Positions 1 through 8,509 of a DNA stretch of 64,000 nt are shown here, piece after piece. The number at the start of each line of letters is the position of its first letter. Within the stretch, counting starts at the first letter, position 1. The notes beneath the pieces were generated by a model. That model saw nothing but the letters and a program-made list of their open reading frames with translations, did no database searches and was not told the origin of the DNA. Source of the stretch: Limosilactobacillus antri DSM 16041 (lineage in GTDB: Bacteria > Bacillota > Bacilli > Lactobacillales > Lactobacillaceae); contig NZ_GG700732.1 in assembly GCF_000160835.1 (NCBI RefSeq), positions 494,485-558,484 of the forward strand. Direction: 5' to 3'. Position numbers and translations under genes: made by a program.

Positions 1-320
1 GTCAGCTCTTTACTCAAATCTGAGCGGACATAGATCCGACTGATCTCGTTATAAACGTGCCAGGCCGTTATCTCCTTAGTGCTGGTGTCGTAATTCTCAA
101 CGCAGTTCTTGACGATGTACTCTTGACCACCAAGGAAAATTGAACTCTCAACGTCCAGCTGGTCATACAACTCGGAGCCAACGTCAAAGGCCGTGAAGTT
201 GATTTGCCAGGTGCTATTATTCGCCCACTGCTCGTGCATTGTCGGCCAGACGATAATCTTGCGAATTGGTTCTTTGGTTGTCTCCTTATGTGGAGTCATT
301 AACATTAATCCCAATTTCAT
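1..320 (-). CDS. phage tail endopeptidase-type protein, N-terminal part (runs off the window)
   Basis: The first 106 codons of a minus-strand gene are visible and the frame stays open to the window edge. An ATG at 320 follows an AGGAGG site that overlaps the stop of the distal-tail gene, so it is the next gene of the late operon. The visible part begins MKLGLMLMTPHKET and continues with an alternation of beta-rich segments. Its place directly after Dit is that of the tail-associated lysin/endopeptidase (Prophage_tail family) that forms the hub of the baseplate. Family assignment rests mostly on position; the catalytic part lies outside the window. Confidence 0.7.
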   Translation of the reverse strand, partial: MKLGLMLMTPHKETTKEPIRKIIVWPTMHEQWANNSTWQINFTAFDVGSELYDQLDVESSIFLGGQEYIVKNCVENYDTSTKEITAWHVYNEISRIYVRSDLSKEL

Positions 321-326
321 CGCCTC

Positions 327-1169
327 CTAGCCTAGATACATGTATGGGAAACTAAAAGTAACATCTAAATCATTAGCCCCGGTGACTGTAAACTTGTTCC
401 AGCCCGGGGCTAACGTAATATATCCATAATCGGTGCTAATGCTGTCCAACGCCTGGTTCTTATAGGTATTGATGCCATCAAGAATGACGGTATCATTACC
501 GCCAAGATTTTTGTTGTACGTCCAGGACGTTTTGGTAGTCTCATTTTTCAAAGTGAACTTACCGCCGTTATGCTTCATCGTGATTTTTAGCTCATGATTT
601 TGCATTTCGGGGTCCACAGCAATATCACTGGCATTAAAGACTTCAAACGAGGTTGAACCAGCAAAATGATACTGACGCTCTTTGCTTTCCAGGTTGATAT
701 TCAAACTCAAGAAGTCCTGGTCGGTCATCTTGTCAGTATTAATCCGACTGTACCGAAGCCCCCGTGGGTTCTCAAACGGAATCTCAAACTGGCAGTAATT
801 ACCCTCGGCCGGGTCAGACGTCATCTCAAATGCCGTTGGCCGGCAGTACCGGACAACATCAGGCTCAACGCCAGTCCGCAATCGAAAAATTCCCTTTTGG
901 GCAAAGACACGATAGACTTCATGTTTTGCTAGCTTAAAGTCGTTCCGGTCAATAAAGGTCACCACAAACTTTGCTGTAACGGTGGTCATCCCATAGCGAG
1001 AGTAGTTCCAAAACTGGCCGTCCTGGATACTTTCGTCACGGTAGTTATTGAGTAGGCTTGGCGCCTCGGTCAACCCAAGGAAAGTAAGATTCTTAGTAAT
1101 ATCAGTGCTGGCAATCTCATCTTGATCGTCAATTTTAATGTAAAGAACATTAGCTGCGATTACTCTCAC
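327..1169 (-). CDS. phage distal tail protein (Dit)
   Basis: A 280-residue protein of the siphovirus distal-tail (Sipho_tail/Dit) family, which forms the hexameric ring between the tail tube and the adsorption apparatus. The N-terminal half carries the typical pattern of this family (FLGLTEAPSLLNNYRDES, then the KFVVTFIDRNDF segment). The second half is a beta-sandwich-like stretch ending in TFSFPYMYLG. The length is normal for Gram-positive phages. The only usual start in frame is GTG at 1169, and it practically touches the GGAGG site, so the exact start is uncertain. It lies 3 bp after the tape-measure stop and 6 bp before the next gene. Confidence 0.85.
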   Translation of the reverse strand: MRVIAANVLYIKIDDQDEIASTDITKNLTFLGLTEAPSLLNNYRDESIQDGQFWNYSRYGMTTVTAKFVVTFIDRNDFKLAKHEVYRVFAQKGIFRLRTGVEPDVVRYCRPTAFEMTSDPAEGNYCQFEIPFENPRGLRYSRINTDKMTDQDFLSLNINLESKERQYHFAGSTSFEVFNASDIAVDPEMQNHELKITMKHNGGKFTLKNETTKTSWTYNKNLGGNDTVILDGINTYKNQALDSISTDYGYITLAPGWNKFTVTGANDLDVTFSFPYMYLG

Positions 1170-1172
1170 CTC

Positions 1173-4100
1173 CTACAATCTTTGAGCGTCGTAGTAAACC
1201 TGATCCATCCCCATCTTGGAGTACAGGTCATTCTTGTCGAATGCACTAGCCTTGATGGCAGACAACTGAGCCGCGTTAAGGCCGAGCATGGTGCCCAGAC
1301 GGTCAGTCATTTTACCAAGGCGTTCTAGGACCTCACCCATGTACTTATTATCTGAGGTGCTGGCACTTTGACTGTCGTTGGTGCCCTTAGCACTAACTTG
1401 AACTGGCTGAATATTGTTCAGCACGGAAACAGCGTCTGAATTACCGTTTGCATATTGTGGTAAATGAGGGAACTGTTTTAAGGTATCTGAAGCTTTAACA
1501 ATACGAGTTCCTCTTGGAGCGTTTAGAAGAACATTTCGGCCGTATGGAATAAATGGAATTTCCCCAGGGAACTGAACCATTTCACGAAATATCGGTCCCT
1601 TTTGGTCGTTAACCATTACCGGACCACCTTCAAAGTAATTTGCACCATTGGCCTTATTCTTATGCTTGGTAATAACCTCTGTTATGAACTTATGAATAAT
1701 TGGATGTGCTTTGTTCCAAGCGTCAATCGCAGATATTGCAATTTGGGCATTTTTGCTTGCCTGGTCATTAGCCCGAATATTTTTAGTATTCGCGCCTGTT
1801 CTATTCCAACCAAAAATTGAATTAGTTGCATTTCCAAATGGTCCACTCGCATTATCGACACCACTAGCAACCTTAGGAGCGCCCGTGCTTGACCCGGCGA
1901 AGACATTAACACCACCGGTAGCATTGTGTAGTGGACCACTCGCATTATCAATTGCCAGTGCATTCTTCGGTGCACCCGGATTTGCCTTGATCCAAGCCTG
2001 CATTGCATCGTTGGCAGCCTTCAAATTACCACTGGCTCTGTCCTGGGCAATGATTTGCTTAGCCGCACTGGCAGGCAGCCCCCTCCATAGGCCGTAATCA
2101 GTAATCAGTTGTTGTAAATCCGGTCCACCTTTAGCGCTAACAATGGCTTGTTGCTGCTTAGGTGACAATGAATTCCAGCGGCCCATCTGGTCAATGCCTT
2201 GAATTACCTGTTCAGTTCCTTGAGTACGAACCAAAGCGAGCTGCTGTTTAAGGCTCAGTGAGTTCCAGACGCCACCCTTTACCAGGGCATCAACCAGTTG
2301 GTCCTTACCCTTGGCATTGATAATGGCCTCCTGTTGCTTCAAGGTCATGCCGTTCCACTGACCCGACTTTTGAAGGCTATCCACCAGCGGCAATGTCGCC
2401 TTATCGGCCACAATCGCCTGCTTTTCCTGCAACGTCAGATTGTTCCAGCCAACAGACTCCATCAGGAGGTCAGCCATTTCTTGCTTGCCCTTGGCATTTA
2501 CGATGGCTTCCTTCTGTTCCAGGGTTAAGTTATTCCACTGGCCCGAGTCTTCCAGAGCTTTAACAATTGTCTGGTGGAATTTATCGTGCAACCAAGCCTG
2601 TTTATCAGGCCAACTCATGCTGTCCCATTGGCCGTTAGCAATTAAAGCAGCCGCTACCATGTGCTGGGCATTAGTGCTTAACTTCCCTTCTTTTTTCAGA
2701 AGTTTAATCTGATTCCAGCCCTTGGAGGAATTAACTGCCTTGTTGACTTCTTCTTGGGCATTGGTGCGTACTTTCCCAGTTTTGGGATCAAAAACCAGGT
2801 TGTTCCACATATTAGCGGCCTTTTTAACTTTGCCACTCATCTTAGTGGTATTAACAGCTAGGCTCTTCTGGTCTTGCATGGCCGCTTTTGTTTGACGGCG
2901 AATCTCCGCAGTACCTGCTTTGTAGCTAAGTCCCATGCTTTTAAGGTCTTTCTTTATCAAACTGGTACTTTCACCGTTTGCCCTAGCTAATCGAATATAT
3001 TCAGCAGCAGCTTTATTGGAGTAATCGCTAAGCGCTCGTTGATTTGATTTCAAGCCAGCCCGATATTCAGCTCTTGAAAGTTCATTGTTCTTATAACGCT
3101 TCTTCAAAAGTGAAGCTTGACGCTTATACTGCTGCTCCATTTCAGCAGTTTCGCTAGTTATGTCCCCCATTCTTGTAGACCGTTGCTGTTGCGACATATG
3201 CTTTATATCGTTGTTGAGAACCGCCATCGCTTTAGCACGTCTACTCCCGGAAAGCTGTAATGTTTTCATTTCATCATTAAGCATTTCCGCCTGGTAATTA
3301 CGCAGCATTGTTCTTTGCGTTTGGTCTAACTCGGAAACTTTCCGATTACGCCCCGATAAGATCTTTTGGACATTCTGGTTCGCAACATCAGCATCATGAA
3401 CATAGCCATTAAATGAGGACTTTTCTTTTTCAGCCTCAGCATCAATTGCCTTCGAGACCTCTGGTGACAAGCCTTTTTCAGCTTTCTTTACATTTTTAAA
3501 ATGTTCTCTGGCGCTTCGCTCAATCTGTGTGAATTCCCTGTCAAAATCATCCGCCATTTTTTTAGTAGAAGTGTGTGCGGCAACATCCATATCAGACAAT
3601 GCTGTTTGAATACCTTGAGATGTCGACTGCATTTTACTCAGGGCATGGTCAGCTGCAACGCCGACGTCTGATCCCCACCGATTTGTACGTTCATCAGAAG
3701 CAGCGGCTTTCTTCCCCCAAAGCTCCCAAGCTGCAACACCAGCAATAATAACTGCCGTTGCAGCTGCAATGGGGATAGCTGCCGCACCGAAGGAAGTCCC
3801 GGCAACTGCAGCTGATTCACCAGCAGTCGTTAATGCACGTCCCGCTGAGTCAACAATAGTTTTAGAAGAACTAATTGTTCCGTTGGCAGTGTCAACAGTC
3901 CCTTTAAGGGTCGTCATTGCGCCACTGGCGGTAGTAGCTGCTTTACCAAACTTGGCAGTTTCAAAGGCATTCTTGGAGAATGCTGACTTCAAAACTGTCA
4001 GTCCACCGGCCCCCATGCTAATAGCAGCGCGGGCCCGGGACATACCTCCGGCAAAACTACCTAGCTTCAATGCAAGTCCACCAACGCCACTTGACAGCTT

Positions 4101-5699
4101 TCCAATCAGGAGAAGCAGGGGTCCGGCTCCGGCAACGAACAGCGTCGTATAGGTAATGGCCTTTTTCATTGGTTCTGGGAGCTGACCGAAACCTTGGGCC
4201 AGTTTGGAAAGATCTTGAACCAACGGTGTAATTATTGGTAAAACATTTTTAGCAGCGTCCATCCCTGCATTGGTCAACGATTCCTTGAAGATGGCTAACT
4301 GCGCTTTCGGGGTATTCAGGTTCCGCTTGGCTAAATCACCAATATAGTCCCGCTTACCGGCATTATTAACTTCATTAGTCAGTTCACGTAACCGCTTGGC
4401 GTTTTCTGTCAAGATGGCCCCAGCTTGTTGTCCGGTAGTACCAAATAATGAATGGAAGATGTCGTTCTTTTCGTGCCCGGTTAAACCCTTCATGTGCTTA
4501 TTCAGGGTAGCAAAAATAGTCGACATTGACTTGAGCTTCCCGTTCTTGCCGATGAAGTCCTTGGTTGACAGGTTAATTTTTGCCAGGGCTTCAGCTCCAC
4601 CCTTAGTTGGCGTAATTAACGATTGAATGACTTTCCGTAAGCCAGTCCCGGCCTTATCAGCTTCCAGACCGTTGTTGGAAAGGATCCCCATTGCTGACGC
4701 AGTTTCGCCCAGTCCAAATCCAGCCTGGTGCGCAGTAGCCCCAACATAGGACATCCCCACACCAAGTGAATTGAAGTCAGTAGATGTAGCGTCAGCCGCA
4801 TACGCTAGCTTGTTCAAGGTGTCCTTGGACCGTTCCTGCATTAAGCGGGCACTCTTCAAAGGCTGACCGGCCTTGTTAGTCGATAGGCCAAACGATTCCA
4901 TTGTCTGGGAGGCAACCTTAATAACATCATTGAAGTCGTCCCCGGTAGCAATGGAAGCCTTCAACTCGTTACGCATGACCCCCACAGCGGCCTTGGACGT
5001 ATAACCACGCTTAACCAGATCTTGATACCCGTTGGCAATCTTGATTTGGCTAACCCCGTACATATCGGAGTATTTCCGGGAATCACGGAGCATCTGGTTA
5101 TATGACCGTTGCGTTTCTGCAGCAGACTCACCAGACGTTCGAATGACGTTCTTGGTTCGGTTCATAGCATCCTGGAAGTCAACCAGCTTACTTGCTGAAT
5201 AAGCTAATCCCGCAGCAATAGGTGCGGTTAAATATGTTGACATTCCACGACCTACGCCCTGAACTCTTGAGCCAACAGCAGTGGCCACATTACCAAAGTG
5301 GTTAGCTCTAGCCGCTAATTGCCCCCAGCGGCTCGACTGCGCTACAATCTCTCGGCTAAGGGCCTGCATTCGGGTCCGTAAGATTTCCACTTGGGCTGAT
5401 GTCTTGTTGAACTGGTTAGCTGCGTTAAGACGAGAACGCTCACTTCGCGTAGTATCGTCCATCAAAGCCTTAGACCGTTGTAACTGGGCATTATAGTTAT
5501 TCATCTGCGACTGCATTGTCGCATAAACTGCCCGCATATTATTAAGACTATTTGCGGATCCTTTCAGTGCAATTTCTTGGGCCCGCAAAGCATTGGCGGT
5601 TGATTTAATTTCAGCCTTCAAAACATTGTTTGAGGCTTTGAATGGATTAATATTCAGACTGACCGTCGCCGCCAGATGCCCCAATGAACTTCCTGCCAT
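1173..5699 (-). CDS. phage tape measure protein
   Basis: A 1508-residue TP901-type tape measure protein, which sets tail length and is ejected with the DNA. The N-terminus (about 1-130) is helical coiled coil. The conserved TP901 core follows (about 150-480). Two hydrophobic segments lie near 520-550 and 635-665 and suit membrane insertion. Residues about 955-1205 hold some eight repeats of about 28 residues, each with a WN-x-L/M motif and an AIVxAKG-like segment. A perfect AGGAGG precedes ATG 5699. It follows the tail-assembly chaperone pair, as in other siphophages. All plus-strand frames over this gene are shadows. Confidence 0.93.
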   Translation of the reverse strand: MAGSSLGHLAATVSLNINPFKASNNVLKAEIKSTANALRAQEIALKGSANSLNNMRAVYATMQSQMNNYNAQLQRSKALMDDTTRSERSRLNAANQFNKTSAQVEILRTRMQALSREIVAQSSRWGQLAARANHFGNVATAVGSRVQGVGRGMSTYLTAPIAAGLAYSASKLVDFQDAMNRTKNVIRTSGESAAETQRSYNQMLRDSRKYSDMYGVSQIKIANGYQDLVKRGYTSKAAVGVMRNELKASIATGDDFNDVIKVASQTMESFGLSTNKAGQPLKSARLMQERSKDTLNKLAYAADATSTDFNSLGVGMSYVGATAHQAGFGLGETASAMGILSNNGLEADKAGTGLRKVIQSLITPTKGGAEALAKINLSTKDFIGKNGKLKSMSTIFATLNKHMKGLTGHEKNDIFHSLFGTTGQQAGAILTENAKRLRELTNEVNNAGKRDYIGDLAKRNLNTPKAQLAIFKESLTNAGMDAAKNVLPIITPLVQDLSKLAQGFGQLPEPMKKAITYTTLFVAGAGPLLLLIGKLSSGVGGLALKLGSFAGGMSRARAAISMGAGGLTVLKSAFSKNAFETAKFGKAATTASGAMTTLKGTVDTANGTISSSKTIVDSAGRALTTAGESAAVAGTSFGAAAIPIAAATAVIIAGVAAWELWGKKAAASDERTNRWGSDVGVAADHALSKMQSTSQGIQTALSDMDVAAHTSTKKMADDFDREFTQIERSAREHFKNVKKAEKGLSPEVSKAIDAEAEKEKSSFNGYVHDADVANQNVQKILSGRNRKVSELDQTQRTMLRNYQAEMLNDEMKTLQLSGSRRAKAMAVLNNDIKHMSQQQRSTRMGDITSETAEMEQQYKRQASLLKKRYKNNELSRAEYRAGLKSNQRALSDYSNKAAAEYIRLARANGESTSLIKKDLKSMGLSYKAGTAEIRRQTKAAMQDQKSLAVNTTKMSGKVKKAANMWNNLVFDPKTGKVRTNAQEEVNKAVNSSKGWNQIKLLKKEGKLSTNAQHMVAAALIANGQWDSMSWPDKQAWLHDKFHQTIVKALEDSGQWNNLTLEQKEAIVNAKGKQEMADLLMESVGWNNLTLQEKQAIVADKATLPLVDSLQKSGQWNGMTLKQQEAIINAKGKDQLVDALVKGGVWNSLSLKQQLALVRTQGTEQVIQGIDQMGRWNSLSPKQQQAIVSAKGGPDLQQLITDYGLWRGLPASAAKQIIAQDRASGNLKAANDAMQAWIKANPGAPKNALAIDNASGPLHNATGGVNVFAGSSTGAPKVASGVDNASGPFGNATNSIFGWNRTGANTKNIRANDQASKNAQIAISAIDAWNKAHPIIHKFITEVITKHKNKANGANYFEGGPVMVNDQKGPIFREMVQFPGEIPFIPYGRNVLLNAPRGTRIVKASDTLKQFPHLPQYANGNSDAVSVLNNIQPVQVSAKGTNDSQSASTSDNKYMGEVLERLGKMTDRLGTMLGLNAAQLSAIKASAFDKNDLYSKMGMDQVYYDAQRL

Positions 5700-5717
5700 T
5701 TAGTTACCTCCTTTCCG

Positions 5718-6250
5718 CTAGAATAAGAATGGGAATGCCTTATCGATGGTGGTCTTTCGTTCTTCAAAGACGGTACTCATCATCTGCAGGTCGGTCAACG
5801 TCATCTTGCTGACTTCATTCCACTTATAGCCATTTTTAAGATGGTCCTTGATAAAATCGGTCAAATTGTTGATGGCGTCATCAATCATTTCGACCGTTAT
5901 TTTTTTGGGTCCTTATCTGGTTCATCTTCCTCATCAGATGCTGATAAGTCCATTCCCAGTGTCGTAGCAACAGCTTTCTCAATCTGGGCCAGTCCTTCAA
6001 CCGAAGAGACACCGGACAAGACATCCTTCTGAGTCAGTCCGTGTCCCCAAAACTTGGCCGCAAACTTCGCAAGAGCATCAATCCGGGCCTTATTTTCCTT
6101 GGCGGTCGGTTGATGATCTGCCTTTGAGAACATCTCAATCTCAAGCCGCTGGACTTCGAGTGCATCAAGCAGGTTTTCCAGCATCGGTACTTGATCCCGG
6201 GTATAGGTGGCCGTTTTATCCTTAGTCTTCACATTTAGTTCTAATGGCAT
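5718..6250 (-). CDS. tail assembly chaperone, -1 frameshift product (gpGT-like)
   Basis: If ribosomes slip -1 at the A AAA AAA heptamer (5906-5900), translation avoids the TAA at 5899-5897 and continues as ITVEMIDDAINN... for 60 codons to TAG at 5720-5718, giving a 177-residue fusion. The added frame is open for its whole length, reads as an ordinary helical protein (WNEVSKMTLTDLQMM, EERKTTIDKAFPF), and has no start or ribosome binding site of its own. It ends 18 bp before the tape-measure start. This is the gpG/gpGT arrangement known from lambda and most long-tailed phages. The slip itself is inferred. Confidence 0.8.
5897..6250 (-). CDS. tail assembly chaperone, short product (gpG-like)
   Basis: A 117-residue acidic protein between the major tail protein and the tape measure gene, the invariant place of the tail assembly chaperone. 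It starts at ATG 6250 after TTGGAGG and ends EDEPDKDPKK. The last codons form the heptamer A AAA AAA (5906-5900) immediately before the stop, the classical slippery sequence for a -1 frameshift. The chaperone coats the tape measure protein while the tube polymerises. Role is inferred from position and the slippery site rather than from sequence similarity. Confidence 0.85.
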   Translation of the reverse strand: MPLELNVKTKDKTATYTRDQVPMLENLLDALEVQRLEIEMFSKADHQPTAKENKARIDALAKFAAKFWGHGLTQKDVLSGVSSVEGLAQIEKAVATTLGMDLSASDEEDEPDKDPKK

Positions 6251-6299
6251 GTTGTTTCCTCCAATCGTCTCACTATGCTCGTCTCTGTATTCTTAGCTA

Positions 6300-6932
6300 C
6301 TAACCGTTATCTACTACCTTTTCAGGCTGGCCATTATTGGTATTCGTCGGGTCCGTTACCGGTGCATCTTCACCAAAGACCATCTTGTGGAACTTAGCGA
6401 AATCGAAGCCATCATTATCTTCCCGACCGATAACCAGGATAGTTCCGGTGTCAGCGTCACCTCGTGGGACAAAGCTACCTTCAATTTCATCCGCGTCTGG
6501 ATCTGGAGTACCGTCCTGAGTCTTGGTTGAAATCCCCGGGATTGAGAACATCCCCTTGAGTAGGCCAAACCAACAGTGCTTCCCATTCGAGAGCTTAGTC
6601 CGGAACAGCGTGGCCACATAATTTGGCGTGATGTTTTTGGTATAAACTTCTGCCCCGTCAACGATATTGATCCCGTAGAAGTCCTTCTTCATCTGGCTAT
6701 CAACGTCAAAAATATTGATGGTTTCCTTAGCCTCAGTAATACCACCAGACAAGATAAGATACGGGCCATCATCGGCTGCTAAAGTTTTCTGTTCATTAGT
6801 CAGAGTAATCTTAACTTCCTTTAACCCAGTAACTTTCCGGGTCTCCTTGATCTTCTCGTTAGCGTCCAGAACCCCATATTCAAAATTTGAGGCCCCAAAC
6901 TTAGCAACTTTTGCATTCGGTGTTGCTGCCAT
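6300..6932 (-). CDS. phage major tail (tube) protein
   Basis: A 210-residue tail-tube protein resembling the phi13/TP901-1 major tail family. It polymerises into the tube around the tape measure protein. The sequence is mainly beta, with an N-terminal MAATPNAKVAKFG opening and an acidic, Asn/Pro-rich C-terminus. Two ATGs are available: 6938, overlapping the upstream stop as ATGA, and 6932, which sits 7 nt from GGAG and is preferred. Confidence 0.88.
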   Translation of the reverse strand: MAATPNAKVAKFGASNFEYGVLDANEKIKETRKVTGLKEVKITLTNEQKTLAADDGPYLILSGGITEAKETINIFDVDSQMKKDFYGINIVDGAEVYTKNITPNYVATLFRTKLSNGKHCWFGLLKGMFSIPGISTKTQDGTPDPDADEIEGSFVPRGDADTGTILVIGREDNDGFDFAKFHKMVFGEDAPVTDPTNTNNGQPEKVVDNG

Positions 6933-6934
6933 TG

Positions 6935-7351
6935 TCATTCTCCTTTCATTTCAAACCCTTCAAAATTGGCGGTTACCATTAGGCAACCATCCAGGTCCGG
7001 ATCCGCATACCGGTCCTTGTAGTACCGGTTGAACCCGTGGCTATAAAGGGTATCAGTTATTCTTTGCTGTAATTCCTCCAGATGAGCCATCTTTTCTTTA
7101 CGAATCCAAAAATCAACCTGTACCCGTGGGTACTCAAAAAGGCGAGCGTCATCACTGTAAATTGCGTCATCTCCTGGAATAGGAGTTACGCGAATCCATG
7201 GTGCTGAACTCGCCTTGATAAAAGCATCATCGGGTGTCCCGGTAAAGACCGGAGCGTAGCTTAACTTATCGATTCTCAGACTAGCCATCTGCTGCATCAA
7301 TTTTTCATCGTTGGCCAAGTAATTAGCCACTTCAACTTCTGGCAAACTCAT
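6935..7351 (-). CDS. phage tail completion/terminator protein (DUF806-like)
   Basis: A 138-residue protein with the pattern of the DUF806 family of lactobacillus and lactococcus phages, which occupies the tail-terminator slot between the HK97-gp10-like protein and the tail tube. Visible features are an N-terminal helix, a beta segment RVQVDFWIRKE and a C-terminal strand VTANFEGFEM. Start ATG 7351 overlaps the upstream stop (ATGA) and follows GGAGG. Function as tail terminator is inferred from position. Confidence 0.8.
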   Translation of the reverse strand: MSLPEVEVANYLANDEKLMQQMASLRIDKLSYAPVFTGTPDDAFIKASSAPWIRVTPIPGDDAIYSDDARLFEYPRVQVDFWIRKEKMAHLEELQQRITDTLYSHGFNRYYKDRYADPDLDGCLMVTANFEGFEMKGE

Positions 7352-7719
7352 ACTTGCAGATCCTCCACAAATTTTGCGAGAACCGCTGTTTTAGACTCTT
7401 CCTGGGACTTTTCAATGAAGTGCTGCGGCCGCTGTTTGGAGGTTCCCGAGTTTGGGAAGTGGGCAATGTATCCCTTCTCCTTATCATAGCCGACGTCAAC
7501 TTCAAACTCCCCGCCAGTGGTCTTGAGGTTACCTCTCTTAGTGTGCTCCCGTAGAGGCGTTTTACCAGAATGGTCCTCGTGAGAGACCGGCGTATTGGCC
7601 TTCAGTCGTTCTTCAAAGACTTTGGCCCCATCACGGGTGGCCTTACGGGCCTTAGCCTCTTCGGTTTTCTCCAAGCGTTCCAGGTTTGCCATCAGCCCCG
7701 CTTCCCCGGTCACTGCCAT
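7348..7719 (-). CDS. HK97 gp10-like head-tail joining protein
   Basis: A 123-residue protein of the HK97-gp10/putative neck family: an N-terminal charged helix (ANLERLEKTEEAKARKATRDG), the NTPVSHEDHSGKTPLREH segment and a C-terminal GYIAHFPNSGTSKQRPQHFIEK segment, all typical. The frame is open further upstream, but ATG 7719 has GGAGG at 9 nt and matches the family length. It overlaps the preceding adaptor gene by 68 bp. Confidence 0.85.
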   Translation of the reverse strand: MAVTGEAGLMANLERLEKTEEAKARKATRDGAKVFEERLKANTPVSHEDHSGKTPLREHTKRGNLKTTGGEFEVDVGYDKEKGYIAHFPNSGTSKQRPQHFIEKSQEESKTAVLAKFVEDLQV

Positions 7720-8056
7720 TATCAACCACCTCCTGAGCTGAAATCTTCGACAAGTCCCGTAATTTATAGTCAGGATCCATGCCAGTAATTTCATAGTTCT
7801 TGCCGCGCCACTCAATCAGCCAGTTTGGCTGAACGGGCTTGGGTAGCTTAAAGGCTACTAGAAACGTTGGTGACTCCTTCCGGAAACCGACCTCAGAACT
7901 ATTCTGCACGAATTCCCGGATTGGTAGCTTAGGTACTTCCGCCCAACAGGAAAACTCCTTCACTGGAGCACTATCCAGCGGCTGCCTTGTCACCGGGTCA
8001 ACACCAGTTTGGACCGAATAGAACGTTATTCTCTCAGTCATGTTTCTAAGCTTCAT
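7652..8056 (-). CDS. phage head-tail adaptor (head closure, SPP1 gp16-like)
   Basis: A 134-residue protein of the Phage_H_T_join family. It opens MKLRNMTERITFYS and holds the expected small beta-barrel pattern (EFSCWAEV, PNWLIEWRGKNYEITG). The start at 8056 lies inside the upstream gene and has GAGGTG at 7 nt. The last 22 residues are Gly/Asp-rich and overlap the start of the gp10-like gene by 68 bp, which is long for a phage operon; they may be a dispensable read-through tail. Confidence 0.82.
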   Translation of the reverse strand: MKLRNMTERITFYSVQTGVDPVTRQPLDSAPVKEFSCWAEVPKLPIREFVQNSSEVGFRKESPTFLVAFKLPKPVQPNWLIEWRGKNYEITGMDPDYKLRDLSKISAQEVVDNGSDRGSGADGKPGTLGENRRG

Positions 8057-8363
8057 CTGCAGTCACCTCGCTTCGCAATTGGTTAATAATACCGTTGATT
8101 CCGGATCCAATCTCCGGACGGTAACTATCAGCGGTCAAGCCCCGCTCATAGTAGTCTTCCTTAACCTGCTTCATGACCGCAATCTTAAAGCGTGGTTCGC
8201 CAGCATAGTCATCGGGGGTCTTGGACTTATCAATCGCCTTAGCAATCATCGTGGCCGCTGCATTGGTCATTTCGATAATGATTTCATCATCAAAATCCTG
8301 GTCAACCTTGCAATAATTCTTGAGGTTATTGAGGAATACTTCCCCGCCAAAAACATCGGCCAT
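8046..8363 (-). CDS. phage head-tail connector (HK97 gp6-like)
   Basis: A 105-residue all-helical protein of the gp6/gp15-like connector family, which docks under the portal after packaging. Conserved-looking segments are FLNNLKNYCKVD and DDEIIIEMTNAAATMI. Its ATG overlaps the stop of the small HeH-domain gene (TAATG), indicating coupled translation. Confidence 0.85.
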   Translation of the reverse strand: MADVFGGEVFLNNLKNYCKVDQDFDDEIIIEMTNAAATMIAKAIDKSKTPDDYAGEPRFKIAVMKQVKEDYYERGLTADSYRPEIGSGINGIINQLRSEVTADEA

Positions 8364-8509
8364 TAAGCATCACCAACTAACTTTAACAGGTCATCCTTTA
8401 GAGCAGTGGTTGGGTAACTAATCCCCTTCTTATCTAGGTAGCTCTTAATTTCATCCACCGTATTAGCGGATGTTGGTTTTACGTCCGCTCCGGAATTGTC
8501 GGACGGCAT
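8363..8509 (-). CDS. small HeH/LEM-domain phage protein
   Basis: A 48-residue gene between capsid and connector. It is flanked on both sides by TAATG stop-start overlaps (8509 with the capsid stop, 8363 with the connector start), which strongly supports it as a real cistron. The C-terminal part (TVDEIKSYLDKKGISY, then ALKDDLLKLVG) has the helix-extension-helix pattern of the HeH/LEM-SAP-like fold often seen at this place in phage operons. A nucleic-acid or capsid-associated role is only inferred. Confidence 0.72.
   Translation of the reverse strand: MPSDNSGADVKPTSANTVDEIKSYLDKKGISYPTTALKDDLLKLVGDA

Noticed and set aside
1711..4152. Several long plus-strand frames opposite the tape measure gene
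   Set aside because: They mirror the repetitive Ala/Lys codons of the tape measure gene and lack start sites.
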